Positions 43,451 through 52,510 are shown, counted from the stretch's first letter. The stretch is 64,000 nt of DNA from CALHVX01 sp964640725 (GCA_964640725.1 CAZXIJ010000015.1:46136-110135); one strand, 5' to 3'. Program-made: numbers and translations. Notes: generated from the sequence alone by a model not told the origin.

Positions 43451-44620
43451 ATGGCTGACCTCAGCCCCGCCATCCTTCGCGAGCAGGCCGTCGGCGCCCT
43501 GCAGCGCCGCAACTTTGCCGGCGCGGCCCAGGCCTTCGAAACGCTCCTCGCCGCGGACCCGCGCAACGTCGACGGCTGGCTGGGCATGGCCTTCGCTCGC
43601 AGCCAGCTCGGCGACGGCGACGGCGCGCTGCAGGCCGTTGACCAGGCGCTGGTCCTGGCACCGCACAACCTGCGCGCCCTCCTCTTTCGCGGCGATCACC
43701 TGATGCAGCTCGGCCAATCGCGCCGGGCCCTGGCGTCCTACCGCGGCGCCCTGAAGCTCGCCGAGCGCCAGGCCCAGCAGCTGCCGGGGGATGTCATGGA
43801 CGGCCTGCGCCGCGCGCAGCAGGCCGTCAATCAGCTCGGCGAGAGCTACACCCGCTATCTGCGCGAGCGCCTCGATGCGGACGGTTACCGGCCCGGACAG
43901 GCGCGCCGCTTCGACGAGGCCCTGGCCATCGCCTTCGGCGACCAGCAGCCTGCGCTGCAGCAGCCCACGCGCTTTTACTTTCCGGGACTGGCGTCGCGAC
44001 CGTTTTTTGAACGCGATGAGTTTGCCTGGGCCGGCGAGCTGGAAGCGCAAACCGCCGCGATCCGCAGCGAAGCACTGGCGCTGGAGCCCGAGGCCGACAC
44101 TCACTACGAAGCCTACGTGCAGCGCAGCCCGGACAAGGTGGCGCTGAACGACACGACCAATCTGGACAGCAAAGACTGGGGCGCCTTCTACCTGGAAGAC
44201 CGCGGCACCGTGATCGCCGGAAACGCCGCCCAGTGCCCCCGAACGATCCAGGCGCTGGCCTCCGTCCCGCTGTGCCGCGTGAAGGGCAATATGCCCCACG
44301 TGCTGTTTTCCCGGCTGGCGCCGAAAACACAAATCCCTGCACACCACGGGCTGATCAACACCCGCCTGATCTGCCACCTGCCGCTGATCGTGCCGGAACA
44401 CTGCGGCGCGCTGCGCTGCGGCAATGAGTCCCGGCCCTGGCAGGAAGGCGAGCTGCTGATCTTTGACGACAGCATCGAGCACAGCGCCGCCAACAACAGC
44501 GATGCCGCGCGCACGGTGCTGATCTTCGATATCTGGCGGCCTGAGCTGGGCGCCGAGGAACGCCATTGGATCAGCCGTATGCTGGTCGCTGTGCTGTCCT
44601 TCGAAGAAGGCGCGAGCTAG
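43451..44620 (+). CDS. TPR / aspartyl-asparaginyl beta-hydroxylase domain protein
   Basis: 389 residues. Residues ~10-110 are TPR-like (AAQAFETLLAADPRNVDGWLGMAFARSQLGDGDGALQAVDQAL). The C-terminal ~190 residues form a cupin-like 2OG-Fe(II) hydroxylase: KTQIPAHHGLINTRLICHLPL with the first iron His, GALRCGNESRPWQEGELLIFDDSIEHSAAN with the second His, and RTVLIFDIWRPEL. It would hydroxylate Asp/Asn in peptides or act on lipids, as LpxO-like relatives do. The convergent neighbour ends 4 bp later. Confidence 0.88.
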   Translation: MADLSPAILREQAVGALQRRNFAGAAQAFETLLAADPRNVDGWLGMAFARSQLGDGDGALQAVDQALVLAPHNLRALLFRGDHLMQLGQSRRALASYRGALKLAERQAQQLPGDVMDGLRRAQQAVNQLGESYTRYLRERLDADGYRPGQARRFDEALAIAFGDQQPALQQPTRFYFPGLASRPFFERDEFAWAGELEAQTAAIRSEALALEPEADTHYEAYVQRSPDKVALNDTTNLDSKDWGAFYLEDRGTVIAGNAAQCPRTIQALASVPLCRVKGNMPHVLFSRLAPKTQIPAHHGLINTRLICHLPLIVPEHCGALRCGNESRPWQEGELLIFDDSIEHSAANNSDAARTVLIFDIWRPELGAEERHWISRMLVAVLSFEEGAS

Positions 44621-44624
44621 CGTT

Positions 44625-45566
44625 CTAAAGATCTTGCGGGCGGTGCCAGATACAGCCCCAGGCGCCCGGGGTCTGGGTTGCGCCCATGCGCAGCGTCTGC
44701 CGCGCCTGCGGCACGAGTCCCAGCTGCGCCAGGGCCCCGTCAATCTGGTCGAGCTGCGCGGCGGAGAGCGCCGCGGAATTCATGGACGCCATGCGGGCTT
44801 CGTAAGCATCGAGCTCGTGCCCCATCCGCTCAAACCAGGTCATGACCGACGCTTCATCGTGGGTCTTTAGCCGCGGGTACATGTAGGCGATGTCTCGATA
44901 GATTTGCCGCAACAGATCGGCGCTGCTGTCCGTGCCCAGCGCAGCAATCAGCTGCTCGGTTCCCCGAACAGCTGGCGCAAACGCCCGCTCTGCAGCCTGA
45001 AACTCAGGCACGCTGCCGCGACCGGCATTCAGCGCGAACCGGGCCGCGAAAGCCTTCCTGCCGAGGGACAAGAGTTCAAGATCGCCCAAGGATCGGGCCG
45101 CGGCGCGATTGGCCGCACATTCCGTGGCGATGGCACCGCCTGCCAGATGCACAACTGCGGCGAAGATACCGTTGGGCGCAACGAGCCCTGCGGCCGCCGG
45201 GAAAGCTGCCGCCCCGGCGTACTCGATGCCGAACTGGCTCAGGACCCAATCAAAGCTGTGATCCGCCAGCGGCAAGCGAGCGCCGTCGGCACACACCACG
45301 GCGGCCTTCGGATAGCGTGCCAGCAACTGCACGCCGGCGCTCTGAGAAGCGTCAAGGGCCAGGCTCCAGCAGCCCGGGTATTGGCGCAGCACCCTGCCGA
45401 GCACGGCGCCGTTGCCCGCCGCCAGGTCGGCTACCCTGCCCGGCGCTCGCCGGGAATCGAACAGCGCCGACCAGAACGCGTCGAGCGCCGCGTCCTGGGC
45501 CCCGCCCTCCCGGTGCGCCGCGTTCTCTCGCGTGCCGGACCAGTAGCGGTCCCAGGCCCCGCTCAC
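44625..45566 (-). CDS. Class I SAM-dependent methyltransferase
   Basis: 313 residues from a GTG at 45566, 16 bp after the acyl-CoA dehydrogenase stop; a longer open frame overlaps that gene. Motif I VADLAAGNGAVLGRVL, then LALDASQSAGVQLLAR, VVCADGARLPLADHSFDWVLSQFGIEY (motifs II-III) mark the SAM site. The C-terminal half is helical and undefined. Last gene of a five-gene minus-strand set. Methyl acceptor unknown. Confidence 0.83.
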   Translation of the reverse strand: MSGAWDRYWSGTRENAAHREGGAQDAALDAFWSALFDSRRAPGRVADLAAGNGAVLGRVLRQYPGCWSLALDASQSAGVQLLARYPKAAVVCADGARLPLADHSFDWVLSQFGIEYAGAAAFPAAAGLVAPNGIFAAVVHLAGGAIATECAANRAAARSLGDLELLSLGRKAFAARFALNAGRGSVPEFQAAERAFAPAVRGTEQLIAALGTDSSADLLRQIYRDIAYMYPRLKTHDEASVMTWFERMGHELDAYEARMASMNSAALSAAQLDQIDGALAQLGLVPQARQTLRMGATQTPGAWGCIWHRPQDL

Positions 45567-45582
45567 GCTGCGCGCCGCTCGC

Positions 45583-46809
45583 TCAGAGCAGGTCGCCGCC
45601 GGCGGCAGCGGCCGTCGTGCCATCGGCCTCAAAGGCCTTGATGACGTTTCGGCCCACGCGCCAGCGATGCACCTCGTCCGGGCCGTCGACCAGACGCTGG
45701 CTGCGAATGCTCGTGTACCACCGCGCCAGCGGCGTGTCATGACTGTACCCGAGCGCGCCGTGCAGCTGCAGTGCTGTATCGACGACCTTGTGCACCATGT
45801 GGGCCAGGAACACCTTGGCGATGCCGTTCTCCTGACGCATGTCCATGCCCTTCTCTGCCTTATAGGCGATGTGCAGCAGCATCAGGCGAGCCATGTAGAG
45901 CTCACTGGCGCAGTCCGCCAGCATCCACAGCACGCCCTGGCGATCTGCGAGGCGCTTGCCGAAGGTTTCGCGGCCGGTCACGTGCTTCGCCGCCAGATCG
46001 AGCGCCCGCTGCGCCATGGCGACGTTGTGCATACCGTGACGCAAGCGGCCATAGGCCAGCCGGTGCTGCCCCATGGCAAAGCCTTTGCCCTGGCCGCCCA
46101 GCAGGTTGTCCCGCGGGACGACCAGGTTGTCGATCTTGATCTCGGAGTGCGTTGCCCCCAGCTTCTCGCCGATTTCTGTGTGGGGCGACATAGTCTCGAT
46201 ATCGCGCAGGATTTCGTAACCGGGATTGGGCAGCTCAACGATGAAGGTACTGTAGCGTTCGTGCCGCGGCGCGTCCGGGTCCGTCATCGCCATGACGACA
46301 GCGATGTCGGCCACGCTGGCGGAAGAGCTGAACCACTTCTCGCCGTTCAGCACCCAGTTGTCGCCGTCCAACACGGCACGCGTCTGCATGCCGGTCGCAT
46401 CGGCGCCCGCGGCTTTTTCCGTCATGGAGTAACAGATGCGCTTCTGGCCTTCGAGCAGCGGCTTCAGAAACTTTTCTTTCTGGTAGTCCGTGCCATGCTC
46501 CAGCAGCGTCAGCATGGTGGCATCGTCCGGGCCCTGAGTGTTCAGGGACAAGGCGCCCAGATAGCTTTCGCCCAGCTCCATCTGTACCAGCGCATTCGCC
46601 AGCGGCTTGAGCCCCATGCCGCCATAGGCCTCTGGAATGAAGGGGCACCAGAGGCCCTGGGCCCTGGCCTTGCCGCGAAGCTCGGCGAGCACTTCTTCGT
46701 AGGGCCTGTGCTCAAGCTCGGCTTCCGCCGGAATGCAGTGATCCTGGACGAAACCGCGCACCTTGGCGCGAATTGCTTTGGTGTCTTCCGGTATCTCGAA
46801 ATCAATCAT
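45583..46809 (-). CDS. Acyl-CoA dehydrogenase family protein
   Basis: 408 residues: IDFEIPEDTKAIRAKVRGFVQDHCIPAEAEL, ICYSMTEKAAGADATGMQTRA (FAD contact), NGEKWFSSSASVADIAVVMAMTDP, GKGFAMGQHRLAYGRLRHGMHNVAMAQRALDLAAKHVTGRETFG and LHGALGYSHDTPLARWYTSIRSQRLVDGPDEVHRW. A third acyl-CoA dehydrogenase type in the window, distinct from those at 17472 and 34325. It starts 15 bp after the desulfhydrase-family gene stop, so they are probably cotranscribed. Confidence 0.92.
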   Translation of the reverse strand: MIDFEIPEDTKAIRAKVRGFVQDHCIPAEAELEHRPYEEVLAELRGKARAQGLWCPFIPEAYGGMGLKPLANALVQMELGESYLGALSLNTQGPDDATMLTLLEHGTDYQKEKFLKPLLEGQKRICYSMTEKAAGADATGMQTRAVLDGDNWVLNGEKWFSSSASVADIAVVMAMTDPDAPRHERYSTFIVELPNPGYEILRDIETMSPHTEIGEKLGATHSEIKIDNLVVPRDNLLGGQGKGFAMGQHRLAYGRLRHGMHNVAMAQRALDLAAKHVTGRETFGKRLADRQGVLWMLADCASELYMARLMLLHIAYKAEKGMDMRQENGIAKVFLAHMVHKVVDTALQLHGALGYSHDTPLARWYTSIRSQRLVDGPDEVHRWRVGRNVIKAFEADGTTAAAAGGDLL

Positions 46810-46824
46810 CGCTTTCCCCTCGGT

Positions 46825-47856
46825 CTAGTCTTTCGGCCAATCGTTATCGTACACCGCCCACGCGGCTGTCCCACCGGTGTGCAGCAAAATCACATCCTGC
46901 TCCCCGGCCAGTCGCCCGAGCGCGATGTGGTCAAGCAGCGCGTGCAGCGCCTTGCCGGCATACACGGGGTCAAACAGCACCCCCTCGAGCCGTGCGCACA
47001 ACTCGATCGCTTCGCGCTGGGCCGCTGTGGGCAGCCCGTAGCCCGGGCCGAGGTAGCCGGACACGACCTCGATCTCCGGCAGCTGCGGCAAAGGTCCAAA
47101 GGCTTCTATCTGGCGTTGCAGCAGCGTTCGCACCCGGGCTCGCAGGGTCTCCGGGTCCGGGTGGTAGACATTGACCCCACGGACCCCCAGCGCTGCGCCC
47201 TCGGCCGCCAACCCGTAGCAGAGCCCCGCCTGGGTGCCTGCACTGGCACTGGCGTGATAGGCCCAGCGCGGCTGCAGGCCGTGCTCATCGCACTGCGCCA
47301 GCAGCTCGGTGGCCGCCACGGCGTACCCCGCCGCACCAAGCGCGCTGGAGCCGCCGGCGGGAATCTCGTACACCGTTTCCGGCCCGCCCAGCTTCGCCAT
47401 CAGGTCCCCGTAGGCCGCTTTCGCGTCGTCCATCTCGACCATGGTCACCGTCGCGCCATATAGCTCGTCGAGCAACCGGTTGCCCCCACGCTCATAGCCC
47501 GGATGAGTCCATGAAACCCTGCGGGTCAGCAGCAGGTGACAATCGAGCCCCAGGCTGGCACAGGCCGCTGCGGTCTGCCGGGCGTGATTCGACTGCACCG
47601 CGCCGAAGGTCAGAACACTGCGATAGCCACGCGCGACGGCATCGCCGAGCAGAAACTCGAGCTTGCGGACCTTGTTGCCGCCGAGCGCGAAGCCGGTCAG
47701 ATCATCGCGTTTGAGCCAGATGCGCGGCCCGCCCAGTTCTTCGCTCAGCCGGTCCAGGGGCGTCAGCGGCGTTGGCGCCTGCGCCAGGATCTGCCGGGGC
47801 AACGCCGCAAGCGCCTTTCGAGGCCGCGCTGCCTGCGCACCGGGCTCAGTGGTCAA
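46825..47856 (-). CDS. D-cysteine desulfhydrase / ACC-deaminase family PLP enzyme
   Basis: 343 residues from the TTG at 47856, which overlaps the SDR gene by 11 bases; other starts are possible. Fold-type II PLP enzyme: PTPLTPLDRLSEELGGPRIWLKRDDLTGFALGGNKVRKLEFLLGDA contains the Schiff-base Lys in GGNKVRK; FGAVQSNHARQTAAACASLG and HTGGTAAWAVYD (PLP phosphate loop) follow. Members deaminate D-cysteine to pyruvate, H2S and ammonia, or open 1-aminocyclopropane-1-carboxylate. Specificity cannot be read. Confidence 0.87.
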   Translation of the reverse strand: MTTEPGAQAARPRKALAALPRQILAQAPTPLTPLDRLSEELGGPRIWLKRDDLTGFALGGNKVRKLEFLLGDAVARGYRSVLTFGAVQSNHARQTAAACASLGLDCHLLLTRRVSWTHPGYERGGNRLLDELYGATVTMVEMDDAKAAYGDLMAKLGGPETVYEIPAGGSSALGAAGYAVAATELLAQCDEHGLQPRWAYHASASAGTQAGLCYGLAAEGAALGVRGVNVYHPDPETLRARVRTLLQRQIEAFGPLPQLPEIEVVSGYLGPGYGLPTAAQREAIELCARLEGVLFDPVYAGKALHALLDHIALGRLAGEQDVILLHTGGTAAWAVYDNDWPKD

Positions 47857-48613
47857 GAGCGGCCCGGCGCAGGCGGCGCATCCCGTGCAGCCAGCGATCG
47901 ACGTCTTCGCCTTTGCGGCGCACGTACTCGCCGACTTCGGGATGCGGCAGCACGTGAAAGCGCTCCTCCCGCAACGCCTCGACAACGGTCTGCGCAAGCT
48001 GCTCGGGCTCGATAATGCCGTCGGTCTGGCCATCGCCCAGGCTGCGGGGCGCCATCGCCGTGTTGACGCCCTGGGGACAGAGCACCGAAACGCCGATGCC
48101 CTCGTCGCCATGGGTAATGGCCAGGAACTCGGCCAGCTTCACGGCGGCCGCCTTGGTAACGGTGTACGGCCCGGAGCCGATGGCCGCCAGCAGCCCGGCC
48201 GCGGACGCGGTATTCAACAGGTAGCCCTCGCCGCGATTCAACATATCCGGCAGAACAGCCCGGGCCGCGTACAGATGCGCCATCACATGCAGCTCCCACT
48301 GCTGCTGCCAACTCTCGTTCGGCGCATCGGCCAGCACGCCTTCAGCGCCGGCGCCCGCATTCGAGCAAAACAGATCAACCTGGCCGTACTTGGCTTTCGC
48401 AGCATCAACAAGCGCCCCAACGGCCGCTTCGTCGGTCACGTTGCAGGCCATCGCGTCGCAGCCCAGGGCCTGCGCTGCCGCCGTGGTCGCCGCGAGATCC
48501 AGATCTGCGAGCATGACCCCCCGGGCACCTTCCGCCAGAAACGCCGCTGCCATAGCCTTGCCGATACCGCCACTGCCGCCGGTAATGACGATGGCCTTGC
48601 CCTTTAGTTCCAT
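47846..48613 (-). CDS. Short-chain dehydrogenase/reductase
   Basis: 255-residue SDR: TGGSGGIGKAMAAAF, LADLDLAATTAAAQ, FCSNAGAGAEG (NAG motif variant), LNTASAAGLLAAIGSGPYTVTKAAAVKLAEFLA (Ser-Tyr-Lys) and LCPQGVNTAM. It overlaps the DUF885 gene by 10 bases upstream and the desulfhydrase-family gene by 11 bases downstream. It belongs to the five-gene minus-strand operon. Confidence 0.9.
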   Translation of the reverse strand: MELKGKAIVITGGSGGIGKAMAAAFLAEGARGVMLADLDLAATTAAAQALGCDAMACNVTDEAAVGALVDAAKAKYGQVDLFCSNAGAGAEGVLADAPNESWQQQWELHVMAHLYAARAVLPDMLNRGEGYLLNTASAAGLLAAIGSGPYTVTKAAAVKLAEFLAITHGDEGIGVSVLCPQGVNTAMAPRSLGDGQTDGIIEPEQLAQTVVEALREERFHVLPHPEVGEYVRRKGEDVDRWLHGMRRLRRAALDH

Positions 48614-50382
48614 GCACCCTTCTCCTGTTGGTGATTCAGCCAGTGACCGATCGCTTCCTCGAGCATCGGCAGGGTCAGCTCGCCATAGCGCAACACCTCC
48701 CGGTGAAAATCGCGAAGCTCAAAGCGCTCCCGCAGCTGCTGCTGCGCCCTGCGGCGCTGGTCCTTGATGGTCAGCATGCCGAGCATGTAGCTGTTCGCCT
48801 GCCCAGGCCAGGAGATATAGCGGTTGACGTCGTTCTGGATGTCCGTTTCGCCCCAGCCGGTGTTGGCGAGCATGTAGTCCACCGCCTGCTGCCGGCTCCA
48901 GCCGCGCGTGTGCAGTCCCGTATCGACCACCAGCCGCGCCGCCCGCGCCCCCTGATCCGAGAGCAGGCCCATGGTATCCACGCCGTCTGCGTACAGGCCC
49001 AGCTCCTGGGCCACGCGCTCCGCGTAGAGCGCCCAGCCTTCGGAAAACCCGGCGTTGCCCAGGTACCGAGCCAGCGGGTGGACCGCGTCGCCCAGCTCGA
49101 CGCTGAGCGCGCCCTGCAGGTGATGGCCTGGATAGGTTTCGTGGTACAGCGTGGACAGCTGCGTGGCTCTGGGCCGGGTCGTGGGGTCCCGCACCGCAAT
49201 GTAATAGATACCGGGCCGGGAGCCGTCCTCTGAAGACGCGTGGTACTCGCCAACGCCACTCGCGGCGAAGGGCGGGTACGGCTTGATCAGCACGTCGGCG
49301 CGGGGCAGATCATGAAAAGCCCGAGGCATCGCGGCCTTCGCGGCAGCGAGGGCGTTCCGGGAATAGGCCAGCACAGCGGCTTCGCTGGGGAACGTCAGGT
49401 CCGGGTCCTGGCCCAGGGCTCGCAGGAACGGTGCCAGCGTGCGCTCCGGAAACTCCGCAGCCACCACCGCCTGCATCTCCTGGCGAATCGCAGCCACCTG
49501 CGCCAGACCCAGCGCATGGACACGGTCCGGCTCTGGCGACACCGTCGAGAACGATCGAATCACGGCGCGGTAGCAGGCCATGCCGTCTGGATGCGCGATG
49601 ACGGCCAGCGATTCCCGGGCTGTGGGCAGGTACTCGTTCTGCATGAAGCGCGCATAGCGCGTCACGGCCGGTTCGATGCGCTCGTCCAGCAGCGCGCCAG
49701 CGCTGGCTGCGAACGCCGGGTCTTTGGCCCTGGCCACCATGGCCCGCAGGGGCGAGGCGGCGGTCAGGAGCGCGCGAACCTGATCGGGCACGGCGGCGAC
49801 GGTAACCCGGGGCGAGCTGTAACCGAGCGCCAGCCCCCGACGCAGGTTCTCAACCTCCGTGTCGATATAGCGCTCCAGCGCGGCCAGGCGCGCCAGCGCC
49901 CAGCGCCGCTCCTCGGCGGTGTCCAGAGGCTGGGTATCAAACAGAAAAGGCAGGCTGGTATGCCAGCCTGTCGTGGTGCTCGCCTCCCAAAGCGGCTTGC
50001 GACAAATCCGCTCGCCCCGCGCAGCCTCAAGGTGTTCGAGGAGCACGCCTCGCGTCAACCAGTCCCGGCTGCCCACCGGCGGTTTTGGCAGCGACCGCAA
50101 ACGGCCCAGCCATTCATCCTCCCGGGCTTGCCAGCGCGCCAACGCCGCCTCGCTGTTATCGAACAGCAGGTCGTAACGCGCGCCGGGCAGGCTCAGGCGG
50201 GTTCCGATTTCCGGATGGCGCTCCAGCAGGGCGCGCAGAAAGCTGTCCGCCAGCTGCTCGATCGCCGACGCTGCAGCGGTCGTGGCCGACAGGTCCTGCG
50301 CCCCTGCGGGGCGCTCCGGCTGGGCCGGCGCCTGGCCGGTGCAGCCGGCAAACAGGAGGGCGAGAAATAGCAGTGCCCGCAT
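48604..50382 (-). CDS. DUF885 lipoprotein (putative metallo-hydrolase)
   Basis: 592 residues. MRALLFLALLFAGCTG is a lipoprotein signal (Cys14). The family motif STLYHETYPGHHLQGAL (HExxxGH, presumed zinc site) is near residue 410, with YVSWPGQA-like segment RYISWPGQANSYMLGMLTI near the C-terminus. DUF885 proteins are M-clan-like peptidases or hydrolases of unproven substrate in many marine proteobacteria. First gene of the five-gene operon; the ATG is divergent from the GFA gene by 90 bp. Confidence 0.9.
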   Translation of the reverse strand: MRALLFLALLFAGCTGQAPAQPERPAGAQDLSATTAAASAIEQLADSFLRALLERHPEIGTRLSLPGARYDLLFDNSEAALARWQAREDEWLGRLRSLPKPPVGSRDWLTRGVLLEHLEAARGERICRKPLWEASTTTGWHTSLPFLFDTQPLDTAEERRWALARLAALERYIDTEVENLRRGLALGYSSPRVTVAAVPDQVRALLTAASPLRAMVARAKDPAFAASAGALLDERIEPAVTRYARFMQNEYLPTARESLAVIAHPDGMACYRAVIRSFSTVSPEPDRVHALGLAQVAAIRQEMQAVVAAEFPERTLAPFLRALGQDPDLTFPSEAAVLAYSRNALAAAKAAMPRAFHDLPRADVLIKPYPPFAASGVGEYHASSEDGSRPGIYYIAVRDPTTRPRATQLSTLYHETYPGHHLQGALSVELGDAVHPLARYLGNAGFSEGWALYAERVAQELGLYADGVDTMGLLSDQGARAARLVVDTGLHTRGWSRQQAVDYMLANTGWGETDIQNDVNRYISWPGQANSYMLGMLTIKDQRRRAQQQLRERFELRDFHREVLRYGELTLPMLEEAIGHWLNHQQEKGAWN

Positions 50383-50472
50383 GAGGAAACTCCGAAAGAA
50401 CGGCGGTCATTGTAGCGAGGCGCTTGCCCCTTTCGATAGACTGCGGGATCTTCCCAGCAGCCTTGGAGCATC

Positions 50473-50892
50473 ATGAGCGCATCAGACACCAGAACCGGTC
50501 AATGCCTGTGCGGAGACGTCCGCTATGAGCTGACAGCGCCCCTGGCTATGGCCGGAGTCTGCCACTGCCGCAATTGCCAACGACAAGCCGGCTCTGCGTT
50601 TTCGACGCTGGTCGGCGTGCCAAAGCCAGGCTTCGCCATCACCCGCGGCACTCCGAAGCAGTATCTGGACGGCGACACCACGAGCGGCACGCCGGTCGAG
50701 CGCTACTTCTGCGGCGACTGCGGCTCCCCCATCTACTCCGCAGTGCCGGCCCAGCCGGACATGGTGTTCGTAAAATCCGGCACCCTGGACGACACCAGCG
50801 ACTTCGCGCCGCAGCTCCACTTCTGGTGCAGCACCAAGCAACCCTGGGTCAAGCTGGAAGAAGGCATTCCGACGCTGGACCAGCAAGGCTAG
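50473..50892 (+). CDS. GFA (glutathione-dependent formaldehyde-activating enzyme-like) family protein
   Basis: 139 residues with the zinc pattern of the family: GQCLCGDVRYEL, GVCHCRNCQRQAGSAFS and RYFCGDCGSPIYS. Most members are not proven to bind formaldehyde-glutathione; a general zinc-bound reductase or binding role is possible. Stands alone. A hairpin follows the gene at 50896. Confidence 0.92.
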   Translation: MSASDTRTGQCLCGDVRYELTAPLAMAGVCHCRNCQRQAGSAFSTLVGVPKPGFAITRGTPKQYLDGDTTSGTPVERYFCGDCGSPIYSAVPAQPDMVFVKSGTLDDTSDFAPQLHFWCSTKQPWVKLEEGIPTLDQQG

Positions 50893-50895
50893 AGG

Positions 50896-50911
50896 CCGGC
50901 GGGGGCGCCGG
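50896..50911. terminator. Short hairpin between convergent GFA and radical SAM genes
   Basis: CCGGCG / CGCCGG with a GGGG loop, in the 23 bp between the two convergent stop codons (50892 and 50916). Short but G+C-only and well placed for bidirectional termination; no T-run. Confidence 0.4.
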
Positions 50912-50915
50912 TGGT

Positions 50916-52433
50916 CTAGTCCAGGCTGACCAGCGCTTCTCGAGGTCCGCGCCGCAGCAGGCGTTGCCAGCGATCTCGGACCTTGGCCTTCAGGAAGGCC
51001 ACCGTGAAGCGCCCGAAGCGCAGCAGGTGCGCGGGATGTTTCAGGGTCATGAGGACGTAGTTCTTGCCGACGCGATGCTGTCGGTAAAAGCCCGTCAGAA
51101 TCTGCCGGTAGCTTTCGTCGAGCCGTTCCTGGGTCAGGCCCTCGGTGGTCCAGACGAAATTCATGCCGTTCATCTTTTGCCAGTGGTCGTCGCGGATGTT
51201 CGTGCCGTACAGGTCCCGGTAGATGGGCGACCCCGGATACGGCGTAAACTTCGTGAGGTTCATAATGGTCAGCGGAATGCGCTTCACGAAGGCCTTGGTC
51301 TGCGCCATGGTCTCTTCCGTCTCGCCTGGATAGCCCAGCATGAACAGCCCCTTACTGCGGATTCCGGCGTCGTGGGTCCACTCGATGGCCTGCACCGACT
51401 TTTCCAGGGACGCAGACTTGTCCATCTTCTGCAGCAGCTCGTTAGACCCGGACTCCAGGCCAAAGCTCATTTCCCAGCAGCCGGCCTCGCGCATCAGGCC
51501 CAGCATTTCCGGGTGAATCACGTCGACCCGGGACGCGCAGCTCCAGGTCATCTTCAGTTTGTTTTCCAGGATCAGCTCGCACAGTGCCCGGGTGCGCTTC
51601 TTGCTGGCCGTAAACAGATCATCGACGAAGAGCACGTGCTGGATACCCCAGCGTTCATGCAGATGCCGCATCATCTCGAACACCCGCTGCGGGCTGTAGG
51701 CGCGCACGCTGGCCCCGAAGGTCGAGGTGTCGCAAAACTTGCAGTGGAAGGGACAGCCCCGGGATGCGGCAATGGACGCCACCGGCCCCTTGGGAAAATC
51801 GTAGACCGCCGGCAGGTAGGCGTTCGGAAAATCCGGCAGCAGATCCCAGGCCGGAAACGGCAGGCGATCCAGGTCCTTGTTGATGGCGAGCTTGGGCGTG
51901 GTCAGGACTCGAGTGTTGATGGCGTTGGGGTCGCGGTAAATGAGCGACGGCACATCGTCGATCGGCTTACCGGTGCGCCAGGCGTCGAGCAGCGATACCA
52001 GCACCTCTTCCCCTTCGCCGACCACCGCCACATCGAACTGCGGGAAGCGAGCGATGGTTTCCTCGCCCATGGAAGAAACGTGGGGCCCGCCGATGATGAC
52101 TTTGGTGTGCGGGCTGGCGGCCTTGATCTTGGTCGCAATCTCGGACGCAACCCAGGTGCCGACCGTGAACAGCGTGATGCCGATGTACGCGGGACGTTCC
52201 GCAAGGGCCTGGGCAACCACCATGTCCGGCGACAGATCGAACAGATCACTTTCGATGATCGATGGCACATAGCCTTCTTCGCGCACCGCAGCTGCCAGAT
52301 GCAGGAGCCCAAGGGACGGCGAGCGGTTTGTAATGTGTCGGACAAACTCGTAGCCCTTGGCAATGCGCTCGTAAGGGGGAGTCACGAACACGATCCGGCG
52401 CTCGTCCAGTTGGGCGGCCTCGATGGGGGTCAA
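50916..52433 (-). CDS. B12-binding-domain radical SAM protein
   Basis: 505 residues from a TTG at 52433 (GAGGA site 8 bp upstream); no in-frame ATG exists before the domain. The N-terminal ~150 residues are a cobalamin-binding Rossmann domain (VFVTPPYERIAKGYEF, SPSLGLLHLAAAVREEGY, IGGPHVSS). The radical SAM core carries the cluster motif GCPFHCKFC, then FVDDLFTASKKRT and FGLESGSNELLQKM. Such enzymes methylate or rearrange unactivated carbons in lipids (hopanoids, carotenoids) or natural products. It stands alone; substrate unknown. Confidence 0.92.
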   Translation of the reverse strand: MTPIEAAQLDERRIVFVTPPYERIAKGYEFVRHITNRSPSLGLLHLAAAVREEGYVPSIIESDLFDLSPDMVVAQALAERPAYIGITLFTVGTWVASEIATKIKAASPHTKVIIGGPHVSSMGEETIARFPQFDVAVVGEGEEVLVSLLDAWRTGKPIDDVPSLIYRDPNAINTRVLTTPKLAINKDLDRLPFPAWDLLPDFPNAYLPAVYDFPKGPVASIAASRGCPFHCKFCDTSTFGASVRAYSPQRVFEMMRHLHERWGIQHVLFVDDLFTASKKRTRALCELILENKLKMTWSCASRVDVIHPEMLGLMREAGCWEMSFGLESGSNELLQKMDKSASLEKSVQAIEWTHDAGIRSKGLFMLGYPGETEETMAQTKAFVKRIPLTIMNLTKFTPYPGSPIYRDLYGTNIRDDHWQKMNGMNFVWTTEGLTQERLDESYRQILTGFYRQHRVGKNYVLMTLKHPAHLLRFGRFTVAFLKAKVRDRWQRLLRRGPREALVSLD

Positions 52434-52491
52434 GCTGGCGATCCTCGCTGTGCGTGGCCATAGTGTATCCAGCTGGTCTTGACCCCGGAAG

Positions 52492-52510
52492 CCCCCTACA
52501 CTCGAGGGGG
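52492..52510. promoter_or_regulatory. Inverted repeat in divergent intergenic region
   Basis: CCCCCT / AGGGGG around a 7-base spacer, in the 104 bp between the radical SAM start (52433) and the small lipoprotein start (52538). Candidate operator or leader hairpin; no promoter hexamers assigned. Confidence 0.35.

Noticed and set aside
45667..47463. 598-codon open frame antisense to the acyl-CoA dehydrogenase and PLP-enzyme genes
   Set aside because: Arises from G+C-rich codon structure; the product is rich in His, Arg and Gln with no family motif, while the opposite strand encodes clear enzymes.
50574..52463. 629-codon open frame on the plus strand opposite the radical SAM gene
   Set aside because: The opposite frame carries the GCPFHCKFC cluster motif and a B12 domain; this frame has no recognisable domain.
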